From: Sulfurovum sp.
GTDB taxonomy: Bacteria; Campylobacterota; Campylobacteria; Campylobacterales; Sulfurovaceae
Direction of reading: 5' to 3'
DNA: 14,756 nt
Assembly: GCA_003978395.1 (NCBI GenBank)
Contig: QNZV01000022.1
Span: forward strand, 1 to 14,756
Both the position numbers and the translations under genes were made by a program. Positions 7,530 through 14,636 of the stretch are shown in pieces (positions within the stretch are counted from its first letter, which is position 1; each line of letters starts with the position of its first letter). The notes under the pieces were generated by a model. The model did not search any database. It was not told the DNA's origin and saw only the letters and a program-made list of their open reading frames with translations.

Positions 7530-8171
7530 ATGCTAACAGACAAAGAACTGGATAATTTTATTATTTGTAAGAAGTGTGATACACTACATAGAAAAATTCC
7601 TCTACATCAAGGAGGGAAAGCTCTCTGTTCTAAATGTAATACACTTATCTATCATCGTGATGATAAGATGATAGAAAAAACATTAGCCTTAGTAATTACA
7701 ACCATTATCTCTTTGATGGTTGCTTTTAATTTTACTATTATTAGTATTAACATTAATGGTTTAGAACAGAGCCTTTCGCTATTATCACTCTTTTCTGTAT
7801 TGTTAGAACATCAACAATATGTCGTAGGAGTTATGTTTCTATTTTTAATTGTTCTCTTTCCTCTCATGATGCTCTCTTCCATATTTTTTGCACTTTTTTT
7901 TATCACTATAAAAAGATATGGCTATACTGTTAGACGATTACTTATCCTTTTATCTCATCTTAAACATTGGAATATGCTTGATATTTTCTTTATATCACTA
8001 CTTGTTGCTATGGTTAAACTCTTTGATTATGCTAAAATAGAACTAGGAATTGCATTTATAGCATTTATTTTAACCCTTGGCTTGGAACTGACTATTACTA
8101 AAAACATTAATTTTGATGAGCTATGGCGAAAATATGAAAATACCTATGGAGACAATTATGATAAAGAGTAG
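7530..8171 (+). CDS. pqiA: PqiA-like membrane protein, first half
   Basis: An inner-membrane protein of the PqiA/LetA family, thought to work with MCE proteins in moving lipid between inner and outer membranes. The 213 residues start with a zinc-ribbon-like pair CKKC (13-16) and CSKC (33-36). About four membrane helices follow, near 52-75, 95-128, 148-168 and 172-190. The family motif is present as HWNMLDIFFISLLVAMVKL. E. coli PqiA fuses two such units in about 417 residues; here the unit is a separate gene, and the second unit follows with a 14-base overlap. It is the first gene of the pqi operon, with a predicted leaderless start. Family is confident; Pqi versus Let subfamily is less so, although the PqiC-type lipoprotein downstream favours Pqi. 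Confidence 0.88.
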   Translation: MLTDKELDNFIICKKCDTLHRKIPLHQGGKALCSKCNTLIYHRDDKMIEKTLALVITTIISLMVAFNFTIISININGLEQSLSLLSLFSVLLEHQQYVVGVMFLFLIVLFPLMMLSSIFFALFFITIKRYGYTVRRLLILLSHLKHWNMLDIFFISLLVAMVKLFDYAKIELGIAFIAFILTLGLELTITKNINFDELWRKYENTYGDNYDKE

Positions 8172-8751
8172 CAATTTTGTACGTTGTCACACCTGTGAAG
8201 CTGTCAATTATGAATATCATGGAAAAGGCATATTTTGTCGACGTTGTCACTCTAGGATACATCAATCCAGAAATATCTCTTACCATAAAACATGGGCTTT
8301 TCTTATTACAGCCATTATTCTTTATATTCCTGCTAATCTTTATCCTATATTAATTACAAAAAAGTTTGGAGTACAAACAGAGAGTACGATATTAGGAGGA
8401 ATTATCCACTTATGGGAAGTTGGCTCTTATCCTATTGCTATTATTATCTTAGTGGCTTCAGTATTTGTTCCTCTACTAAAATTTATTTTTATAACCTATT
8501 TACTCATATCAACTAAGTATAATGTTAAATCATCAAGAATAGATAAACATAAACTTTTTTATATAACAGAAGCAATTGGTCCTTGGTCAATGATAGATGT
8601 ATTTGTAGTCATCATACTCTCTGTGCTTATTCACTTTTCAGGAGTACAAGTATTTCCAGGAACAGGAGCAACGTCATTTGCCCTTATGGTATTTTTTACC
8701 ATGCTTTCAGCACTTTCATTTGATACAAAATTAATAAAGAAAGAGAGTTAA
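8158..8751 (+). CDS. pqiA: PqiA-like membrane protein, second half
   Basis: This 197-residue partner corresponds to the second unit of PqiA. It has a zinc-ribbon-like CHTC (10-13) and CRRC (27-30), the PANLYPI motif (58-64) in the first helix, and PWSMIDVFVVIILSVLIHF (142-160), the family signature. About four membrane helices are visible. I chose ATG 8158 because GGAG lies six bases upstream and translation then begins just before the zinc ribbon. An in-frame ATG at 8113 adds 15 residues read from the upstream gene's 3' end and looks artificial. The overlap with the first half suggests translational coupling and an equimolar pair in the membrane. It is followed after three bases by pqiB. Confidence 0.87.
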   Translation: MIKSSNFVRCHTCEAVNYEYHGKGIFCRRCHSRIHQSRNISYHKTWAFLITAIILYIPANLYPILITKKFGVQTESTILGGIIHLWEVGSYPIAIIILVASVFVPLLKFIFITYLLISTKYNVKSSRIDKHKLFYITEAIGPWSMIDVFVVIILSVLIHFSGVQVFPGTGATSFALMVFFTMLSALSFDTKLIKKES

Positions 8752-8754
8752 TAG

Positions 8755-10470
8755 ATGAAAAAATACAATGTACCAAAAGTAAAAGAGTCCAAAGGGATTC
8801 AAATACTTACTACCATTTGGCTTGTTCCTTTTCTAGCAATGATTATTGCACTGTGGTTAGCCTTTCAATACTACACAAAAATTGGACCAACCATTAAAAT
8901 CTCCTTTAAATCAAATGCTGGACTTATTGCCAATCAAAGTCAAATAAAACTTCGTGATGTTACAGTGGGAATGGTTACAAAAATTTCACTATCCAATGAC
9001 GGAAAAGGGGTCATTGTTCAAGCACAAATGAATAAGGAGGTTGCTTCTTATTTAAATAATAAAGCAAAACTTTGGATTGTACACCCTGATGTAGGGTCAC
9101 ATGGGGTTTCAGGACTTGATACACTACTTTCAGGTTCATACATTGAACTTCATGGAATAAAAGAGGAATATACACAGCATCAATTTGTAGGACTTGAAAG
9201 TCCATATATAGATACTGATGCAGAAGGAACATATTATCTACTCTCTGCACCTAAAAGCTATAATATCTCAGAGGGGTCGAATGTTTACTATCGTATGATA
9301 AAAGTAGGTCGTGTAGAAAGGGTAGGTATTGCCCCAAATGGAGAGAAAATCAATTTTACTATTTTTGTTGAGAAGCAATATACACAATATGTCAATAAAA
9401 AGAGTAAATTTTATGCACAAAGCTCTTTCTCATTAGATTTTTCACAAGGAAAACTAGACATGCGTATTGCAAGTATGTCCCATCTTGTACATGGAGGCAT
9501 CTCTATCTATACCCCTCTTCATACCCTTAAAAGCAATAATAATCAGTATAAAATAGCAAAAGAAGATGTATTTCCACTCTATAAAAATCTAAATCAACTT
9601 AAATCCAAACGACTTATGGATGGCGAAGAGAGTAGTATTTATACCTTTGTTTTTAAAAATATTCAACATAAATTAGAGATTGGTTCGCCAATAGAGTTTC
9701 AAGGCTTTCAAGTAGGCTATGTAACCGATATTGAAAATCACTTTACAGAAGGCAACCACAGTGTAAATTCTACAATCTATGGTCTATTATATACCTCTGC
9801 ATTTGTAGAAAAGAGAGAGAGTAATGGAAACTTTGCCCTTGCAACATTGGTTAGAAAAGGGTTAAAAGCAACTCTCAACAAAACTTTACCTTTCGTAGGA
9901 GCTGACTATATTGATTTGATATTCGATACAAAAACGAATAAAACACTTGTTAAGATAGGAGAATACACACGTTTCCCAACACAAACAGAGAAAAAATCTT
10001 CAAATCTTCTAGGTAATGTTGACTTACTTATTACAAAACTAAAAAACTTACCTCTTGAAAAACTGTTACTCTCTGCAACAAAGATGATTGATGAAAATAG
10101 AAGACCGATAAAAAAAGTTTTGACCGATATAGACAAAATTATCGTCAAAAGTGACAAACCTATTGAAAAGATATTCACAGATTTGGAAAAAGTTATAAAT
10201 AATGTAAATAACATCGTTAACGATTTGAGTAATTTGACAAATAATGATGATTTACAGCAACTACCACAGAGTATTAATCATAGCCTTCAAGAGTTAGAGT
10301 TCACATTAAGCGAATTTCAAAATTTTGCACAAGGTTATAATGCAAACTCCAAATTCTCGGCAGAACTTTCAGCAACCTTACTTGAACTCTCACTTGCTGC
10401 TGAGTCTATTGGTCGAATAAGCCGTAAACTTGAACGAAAACCAAACTCATTACTACTAGGAGATGACTGA
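8755..10470 (+). CDS. pqiB: PqiB-like MCE-domain lipid transport protein
   Basis: A 571-residue protein with one N-terminal membrane helix (about 17-40) and three MCE domains: roughly 46-140 (starting at TIKISFKSNAGL), 158-252 (GTYYLLSAPKSYNISEG) and 294-400 (YTFVFKNIQHKLEIGSPIEF). A long helical, coiled-coil-prone tail covers about 415-560. This is the layout of E. coli PqiB (about 546 residues), which forms stacked hexameric rings and a needle-like channel across the periplasm for phospholipids. The same assembly is inferred here. The gene follows the second PqiA half by three bases and its TGA overlaps the ATG of the lipoprotein gene by one base. Its intact reading frame and domain order look normal. 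No ATPase gene accompanies it, as in other Pqi systems. Confidence 0.93.
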   Translation: MKKYNVPKVKESKGIQILTTIWLVPFLAMIIALWLAFQYYTKIGPTIKISFKSNAGLIANQSQIKLRDVTVGMVTKISLSNDGKGVIVQAQMNKEVASYLNNKAKLWIVHPDVGSHGVSGLDTLLSGSYIELHGIKEEYTQHQFVGLESPYIDTDAEGTYYLLSAPKSYNISEGSNVYYRMIKVGRVERVGIAPNGEKINFTIFVEKQYTQYVNKKSKFYAQSSFSLDFSQGKLDMRIASMSHLVHGGISIYTPLHTLKSNNNQYKIAKEDVFPLYKNLNQLKSKRLMDGEESSIYTFVFKNIQHKLEIGSPIEFQGFQVGYVTDIENHFTEGNHSVNSTIYGLLYTSAFVEKRESNGNFALATLVRKGLKATLNKTLPFVGADYIDLIFDTKTNKTLVKIGEYTRFPTQTEKKSSNLLGNVDLLITKLKNLPLEKLLLSATKMIDENRRPIKKVLTDIDKIIVKSDKPIEKIFTDLEKVINNVNNIVNDLSNLTNNDDLQQLPQSINHSLQELEFTLSEFQNFAQGYNANSKFSAELSATLLELSLAAESIGRISRKLERKPNSLLLGDD

Positions 10471-11030
10471 TGAAACAGATATTTTTTATACCTATCCTTT
10501 TTTTACTCGTATTTACAGGATGCAGTAGTAAAAAAGAGTATTATACATTTGGAGACAATATCAATGGAGTCTCTTCAGCATATACCTCTACAAAAATCAT
10601 TGCGATAGAGAAAGTAAAAATTCCTAAATATCTTACAGATACCTCTATTGTTTACCAAGTTAGTCCCTATCGTGTTGTTCGACTAAAAAAAGCCAACTGG
10701 CTAACTCCAATGAAAAAACGCTTAACCAATGTGCTTATAGATTATCTACAAAAATCATTAAACAACCCTAATATCTATCTCTATCCTTGGGAGAGCAAAA
10801 AAAAGAGTGATATAAAAGTATCTTTAAAAATCAAACGCTTTATTGCATATAAAGATGAGGTTATTTTAGAAGCAATGTATCAAATAAAAGATTTAAAAAC
10901 ACAAGAAAATCAAACAAAACTTTTTAATACAAGCATACCTAGTAGCCATGATACCGAAGAGATAATGAAGTCTATGGAGAAAGCATACTTTAAACTTATA
11001 AAACAGATAAAAAAAGATATTATTAAATAA
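10470..11030 (+). CDS. pqiC: PqiC-like outer-membrane lipoprotein (ABC-type transport auxiliary family)
   Basis: A 186-residue lipoprotein: short hydrophobic signal MKQIFFIPILFLLVFTGC with lipobox FTGC and lipidated Cys 18. It is followed by KKEYYTFG, a YYxL-like opening typical of this family, and segments such as KIIAIEKVKIPKYLTD and RVVRLKKANWLTPM that match the PqiC/YmbA fold in order. E. coli PqiC is thought to anchor the tip of the PqiB needle at the outer membrane, and the same is inferred here. The start ATG overlaps the pqiB stop in TGATG, which points to translational coupling. It ends 30 bases before mltG, so read-through into mltG is likely. Family is fairly sure; sequence divergence is high, as is usual for this protein. 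Confidence 0.85.
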   Translation: MKQIFFIPILFLLVFTGCSSKKEYYTFGDNINGVSSAYTSTKIIAIEKVKIPKYLTDTSIVYQVSPYRVVRLKKANWLTPMKKRLTNVLIDYLQKSLNNPNIYLYPWESKKKSDIKVSLKIKRFIAYKDEVILEAMYQIKDLKTQENQTKLFNTSIPSSHDTEEIMKSMEKAYFKLIKQIKKDIIK

Positions 11031-11048
11031 TATTAAGCTTTGTATGAG

Positions 11049-11054
11049 TATAAT
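11049..11054 (+). promoter_or_regulatory. -10 box of mltG, predicted leaderless start
   Basis: A consensus TATAAT ends six bases before the ATG at 11061, exactly the spacing seen at the first pqiA half-gene. The gap after the PqiC-type gene has no Shine-Dalgarno sequence. An internal promoter giving a leaderless mltG transcript is inferred, in addition to possible read-through from the pqi operon. Confidence 0.5.
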
Positions 11055-11060
11055 GCTTAT

Positions 11061-12038
11061 ATGAAAATCTTAAACCTGCTATATAATTTGCTATCTCTTT
11101 TGTTAAAACTAAGTTTTATTCTATTTATAGCATTTATAATTTATATCTATATACCTATTAAAACAACCCAAACAGTTACCTTACCAAAAGGGTCTATTAG
11201 CAAAACAATACACCATTTAAATAAGCAAGGTTATAATTTAAATAAAATAGATGCTTATATTATAGATTACTTACTCAATCAACCAAAAAGTGGTACCTTA
11301 ATCATTGGAGAGGGGAGCATGAGCCGTATTGACTTTTTGAAAAAACTCTCTTCAGCCAAAGAGGCTATTGATATTATAACACTAATTCCAGGAGAGACTC
11401 GTCCTATATTTTTAGCTAATATTGCCAAAAAACAAAATTTGAATTTAGAAATATTAGAAAAAGAGTACAGTAAATTTTCTGCATATGAAGAAGCAGGAAT
11501 TATACCTGATACTTATTATATTAGTAAAAATAGTAGCGAAGAGACTATTATGAAAGAACTAGTAAAGCAAAGTGAAAAACGTTATAAAAAGATTGCACTA
11601 GAAGTATTAAAAAAATACGATAAAAAAGAGTGGTTACGAATCTTAACTATCGCCTCTATCATTCAAAAAGAGTCTGCAAATAACCAAGAGATGCCTATTA
11701 TTGCCTCTGTTATCTACAATCGTCTAAAGAAAAATATGGCTCTACAGATGGATGGTACACTAAACTATGGAAAATATTCTCACGTTAAGGTAACCCCAAA
11801 ACGGATTAAAACTGATAAGAGTAAATTTAATACCTATGCAAATAAAGGGCTACCACCCTATCCTGTCTGTTCAGTCTCTATTCCAGCGATTAAAGCCTCA
11901 CTTAATCCTAAAAAAACAGACTACCTCTATTTTATGAGAAATAAAAATGGAGTTCATGACTTTACAGACTCATACAAGGAACATCTAAAAAATATTAAAA
12001 GAGCTAAGGCTTTTCCCCTAGAAGGCAAGACAAATTAA
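11061..12038 (+). CDS. mltG: Endolytic murein transglycosylase MltG
   Basis: MltG (YceG) cleaves nascent glycan strands at the outer face of the inner membrane and is thought to set chain length. The 325 residues have one N-terminal membrane helix (about 12-31), a LysM-like region and the YceG catalytic domain. The motif IASIIQKES (about 197-205) carries the candidate catalytic Glu (E204). NRLKKNMALQMDGTLNYG and FNTYANKGLPPYPV are family signatures. Many homologues have a Glu where Gln 202 stands; I recall Gln here as common in Campylobacterota, so I do not read it as a defect. I chose ATG 11061 over an in-frame TTG at 11040, which would add seven residues with no better ribosome site. It lies 30 bases after the PqiC-type gene, and both affect the envelope. 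Confidence 0.93.
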   Translation: MKILNLLYNLLSLLLKLSFILFIAFIIYIYIPIKTTQTVTLPKGSISKTIHHLNKQGYNLNKIDAYIIDYLLNQPKSGTLIIGEGSMSRIDFLKKLSSAKEAIDIITLIPGETRPIFLANIAKKQNLNLEILEKEYSKFSAYEEAGIIPDTYYISKNSSEETIMKELVKQSEKRYKKIALEVLKKYDKKEWLRILTIASIIQKESANNQEMPIIASVIYNRLKKNMALQMDGTLNYGKYSHVKVTPKRIKTDKSKFNTYANKGLPPYPVCSVSIPAIKASLNPKKTDYLYFMRNKNGVHDFTDSYKEHLKNIKRAKAFPLEGKTN

Positions 12039-12093
12039 AGAACAACCCAGAATATTAAATACCAACTAATTCAAAGCAAACTACATACTTTTA

Positions 12094-12104
12094 TATGATA
12101 AAAT
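12094..12104 (+). promoter_or_regulatory. Candidate argG promoter -10 region
   Basis: TATGAT (12094-12099) overlapping TAAAAT (12099-12104) lies about 36-46 bases before the argG ATG at 12140. This leaves a leader of roughly 30 bases that ends with an AAAGG ribosome site at 12129-12133. In contrast to pqiA and mltG, this is an ordinary leadered arrangement. No ARG-box-like palindrome was recognised in the 101-base gap. Confidence 0.4.
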
Positions 12105-12139
12105 TTCACAAAATTTTTACTACTTAATAAAGGTATATT

Positions 12140-13338
12140 ATGGCAAAAAAAGAGATTAAAAAAGCAGTATTAGCATATTCTGGTGGACTTGACACCAGTA
12201 AGATGAGTACAATTGTGAAGTTGTAACTTTTACAGCAGATTTAGGTCAAGGGGAAGAGGTAGAACCAGCACGTCAAAAAGCTTTGGCTATGGGAATTAAA
12301 CCTGAAAATATTTTTATTTTGGATTTACGTGAAGAGTTTGTAAAAGATTTTGTCTTTCCTATGTTTAGAGCAAATACTATCTATGAAGGAGAGTACCTTT
12401 TAGGAACATCTATTGCAAGACCACTTATCTCTAAAAAGCAAATTGAAATCGCAAATCAGACAGGTGCAGATGCAGTAAGTCATGGAGCTACAGGAAAAGG
12501 AAACGACCAAGTACGTTTTGAACTTGGATACCTTTCGTTAAATTCTGATATTGCAGTTATTGCTCCATGGAGAGAGTGGGACTTAAATAGTCGTGAAAAG
12601 CTTTTAGCTTACGCAGAAAAGCATGGTATTAAAATTGAAAAGAAAAAAGGTCAAGCATCGCCATACTCTATGGATGCAAACTTACTACACATCTCTTACG
12701 AAGGTTTGGTATTAGAAGACCCAAGTAAAGAGCCAGATGAAGATATGTGGTTATGGTCTGTTAGCCCTGAAAATGCTCCTGACCAAGCTGAATACATTAC
12801 TATTGAGTATAAAAATGGAGACCCAATTGCTATTAATGGCGAAAATATGACTCCAGCTACTATTTTAACAGAACTTAACGCGTATGGAAACAAACATGGT
12901 ATTGGAAGAATTGACATTGTTGAAAACCGTTATGTAGGTATGAAAGCACGTGGATGCTACGAAACTCCAGGTGGAACAATTATGCTAAAAGCACACAGAG
13001 CGATTGAATCTATTACCCTTGACCGTGAAGCATCACACCTCAAAGATGAATTGATGCCAAGATATGCAAAACTCATATACAATGGTTATTGGTGGTCTCC
13101 AGAGCGTGAAATGCTTCAATCTGCAATTGATGCAACACAAGAGCATGTAGAGGGAACTGTACGATTGAAACTCTACAAAGGTAACGTAATGGTAGTGGGA
13201 AGAGAATCAGTAAAATCTCTATTCTCCGAAGCTCACTCAACATTTGAAGAAGATGATGTTTATGATCAATCTGATGCAGAAGGATTTATTAAGCTTAATG
13301 CTCTTAGATTTATTATCGCAGGTAAAAACAGAAAATAA
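12140..13338 (+). pseudogene. argG: argG, argininosuccinate synthase, frameshifted by a ~19-base deletion
   Basis: ArgG joins citrulline and aspartate with ATP in arginine synthesis. Translation from ATG 12140 (AAAGG ribosome site upstream) gives the correct start with the ATP-binding loop AYSGGLDTS (12-20). It then leaves frame and stops at TAA 12224-12226 after 28 residues. The remaining protein resumes from GAT 12202 in another frame (DEYNCEVVTFTADLGQG...) and runs intact to 13338, with GATGKGNDQVRFEL, APWREWDLNSRE, SPYSMDANLLHISYEG and NRYVGMKARGCYETPGGT. Intact homologues carry about seven residues (like VILKWLQ) between DTS and DEYNC. Two bases remain where 21 are expected, so 19 are missing. 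Adding 19 to the 1199 bases gives 406 codons, the normal length. As given, no working enzyme can be made; an assembly error is the main alternative. Confidence 0.9.
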
Positions 13339-13342
13339 TCTC

Positions 13343-13369
13343 TATTCCGTAACGTTATGTTACGGAATA
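13343..13369. terminator. Strong hairpin between convergent argG and ilvC
   Basis: TATTCCGTAAC (13343-13353) pairs perfectly with GTTACGGAATA (13359-13369) across the five-base loop GTTAT. It starts five bases after the argG stop and ends seven bases before the ilvC stop. The position and 11-pair stem suit a shared transcription stop. On the plus strand it is followed by an A-run, not a U-run. On the minus strand the U-run comes before the hairpin instead of after it. It is therefore not a textbook intrinsic terminator in either direction. Confidence 0.6.
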
Positions 13370-13375
13370 AAAAAA

Positions 13376-14401
13376 TTAGTTTGTATCTTGGTCTACGATT
13401 TTACCAGCAGAAATCCAAGGCATCATTTCACGAAGAGAGTTACCTGTTTTTGTAATAAGTTTCTCTTTGTCGTTTGATCTTTCAGCATTCATTCTTGGGT
13501 ATCCTGCTTGACCTTCTAAAATAAAGTCTTTGGCAAATCTACCATCTTGAATCTCAGTAAGAATATCTCTCATTGCTTGTTTTGATTCAGGGTTAATCAC
13601 ACGTTTACCTGAAACATAATCTCCATATTCAGCTGTATTAGAGATAGAGTATCTCATATCTGCAATCCCACCTTCAAACATAAGGTCAACAATAAGTTTT
13701 AACTCATGTAAACACTCAAAGTATGCAAGTTCAGGAGCATATCCAGCTTCTGTCAATGTCTCAAAACCAGCTTGAACCAATGAAGTTACACCTCCACAAA
13801 GTACTGCTTGTTCTCCAAATAAATCTGTCTCTGTCTCATCTTTGAATGTTGTTTCAATAATTGCAGTTCTTCCACCACCAATAGCTGACGCATAAGAGAG
13901 TGCTAACTCTTTGGTTGTTCCACTTGGATTTTGACCAACAGCAATAAGGTCTGGAATACCACCACCTCTTACAAATTCAGAACGAACAGTATGACCTGGT
14001 GCTTTTGGAGCAATCATGGTAACGTTAATATCTTTTCTTGGGATAATTCTTCCATAGTGAATGTTAAAACCATGTCCAAATGCAATGGTAGCACCCTCTT
14101 TAAGGTTTGGCTCAATCTCTGCTTCATAAATTGCTTTTTGGTTCTCATCTGGAAGAAGAATCATAATAACGTCTGCTTTAGCCGATGCTTCAGCTACAGT
14201 AAGTGTCTCAAAACCTTTTGCTTCAGCTTTTGCCCATGAAGAACCATTTTTTCTCAGACCAACAACAACAGTTACACCTGAATCTCTTAAGTTTTCTGCA
14301 TGTGCGTGACCTTGTGAACCGAATCCAATCATTGCTACTGTTTTTGATTTAATGATATTTAAATCACAATCTTTGTCATAAAATACATTTAATGTTGACA
14401 T
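13376..14401 (-). CDS. ilvC: Ketol-acid reductoisomerase (NADP+), class I
   Basis: IlvC rearranges and reduces acetolactate or acetohydroxybutyrate in valine, leucine and isoleucine synthesis, using Mg2+ and NAD(P)H. The 341 residues are typical of the short class I enzyme. The dinucleotide fold has GFGSQGHAHAENLRDSG (26-42) and the cofactor loop GLRKNGSSW (48-56). AFGHGFNIHYG (107-117) contains H110, and APKAPGHTVR (131-140) the conserved Lys133. The magnesium ligands are D193 and E197 in DLFGEQ, and E229 and E233 in FECLHE. The C-terminal knotted helical domain is complete. The ATG has AAGGA six bases upstream and a TATAAT promoter box further up. It converges on argG and is divergent from mutY. 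It is monocistronic here, with no other ilv or leu gene in view. Confidence 0.97.
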   Translation of the reverse strand: MSTLNVFYDKDCDLNIIKSKTVAMIGFGSQGHAHAENLRDSGVTVVVGLRKNGSSWAKAEAKGFETLTVAEASAKADVIMILLPDENQKAIYEAEIEPNLKEGATIAFGHGFNIHYGRIIPRKDINVTMIAPKAPGHTVRSEFVRGGGIPDLIAVGQNPSGTTKELALSYASAIGGGRTAIIETTFKDETETDLFGEQAVLCGGVTSLVQAGFETLTEAGYAPELAYFECLHELKLIVDLMFEGGIADMRYSISNTAEYGDYVSGKRVINPESKQAMRDILTEIQDGRFAKDFILEGQAGYPRMNAERSNDKEKLITKTGNSLREMMPWISAGKIVDQDTN

Positions 14402-14432
14402 TGTTTATCCTTGAAGTTAAAAAAATTTCGCG

Positions 14433-14438
14433 ATTATA
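14433..14438 (-). promoter_or_regulatory. -10 box of ilvC
   Basis: On the minus strand a consensus TATAAT lies about 31 bases before the ilvC ATG. This gives a leader of roughly 25 bases that contains the AAGGA ribosome site. This conventional leadered promoter contrasts with the pqiA and mltG starts. Confidence 0.6.
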
Positions 14439-14562
14439 GCGTAAGCTTGCTTATGGGTGTTTAAGGATTATCATTACTGTTTGTTTTTAGTGGTTTTGGA
14501 AGGCTACTCCAAGATTATCCATGCTTACTTCATCAATCTAGTCTCTCTACTCTATAGAGATA

Positions 14563-14601
14563 TTCTCCTAACTTTTTAAAAACATTCACTTTATAGGAGA
14601 A
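14563..14601. repeat. Inverted repeat in the ilvC-mutY gap
   Basis: TTCTCCTA (14563-14570) and TAGGAGAA (14594-14601) are exact inverse complements separated by 23 bases, and the match continues as ATA/TAT if one G is bulged. The right arm abuts a TATAAT at 14603-14608 pointing toward mutY. A perfect 10-base palindrome CTCTATAGAG (14550-14559) lies just to the left. Together they could be an operator region for mutY, but chance in AT-rich DNA is possible. Elsewhere in the 235-base gap (14402-14636) I see only the ilvC promoter. Confidence 0.35.
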
Positions 14602-14625
14602 GTATAATTTTATTTTAAAATTGGC

Positions 14626-14631
14626 TACAAT
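14626..14631 (+). promoter_or_regulatory. Candidate -10 box close to the mutY start
   Basis: TACAAT ends five bases before the mutY ATG and no ribosome site precedes the start, so a leaderless transcript is possible. A consensus TATAAT at 14603-14608 is a competing promoter that would leave a leader of about 22 bases, also without a Shine-Dalgarno sequence. Confidence 0.35.
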
Positions 14632-14636
14632 ACCAA

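Noticed and set aside
8113..8157. 15-residue N-terminal extension of the second PqiA half
   Set aside because: ATG 8158 has GGAG at ideal spacing and begins just before the zinc ribbon; the extension is only the upstream gene read in another frame.
11040..11060. TTG start for mltG with seven extra residues
   Set aside because: There is no ribosome site, a weaker start codon, and a TATAAT that would place the RNA start at 11061; kept only as an alternative.
11651..11675. Gln in place of Glu in the MltG IIQKES motif as an inactive enzyme
   Set aside because: The Glu of the KES part, the better match to the catalytic Glu-Ser pattern of lytic transglycosylases, is present, and I recall the Gln form as usual in this phylum.
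12199..12226. Programmed frameshift in argG
   Set aside because: There is no slippery heptamer, and residues essential to the fold after the P-loop are missing, so a frameshift could not restore a normal protein.
12696..12917. Minus-strand open frame inside argG
   Set aside because: It mirrors conserved ArgG coding sequence; no independent signal.
13931..14239. Plus-strand open frame of 102 codons inside ilvC
   Set aside because: It is antisense to the conserved core of ilvC, with Asn/Ser/Phe-rich low-complexity composition; a shadow frame.
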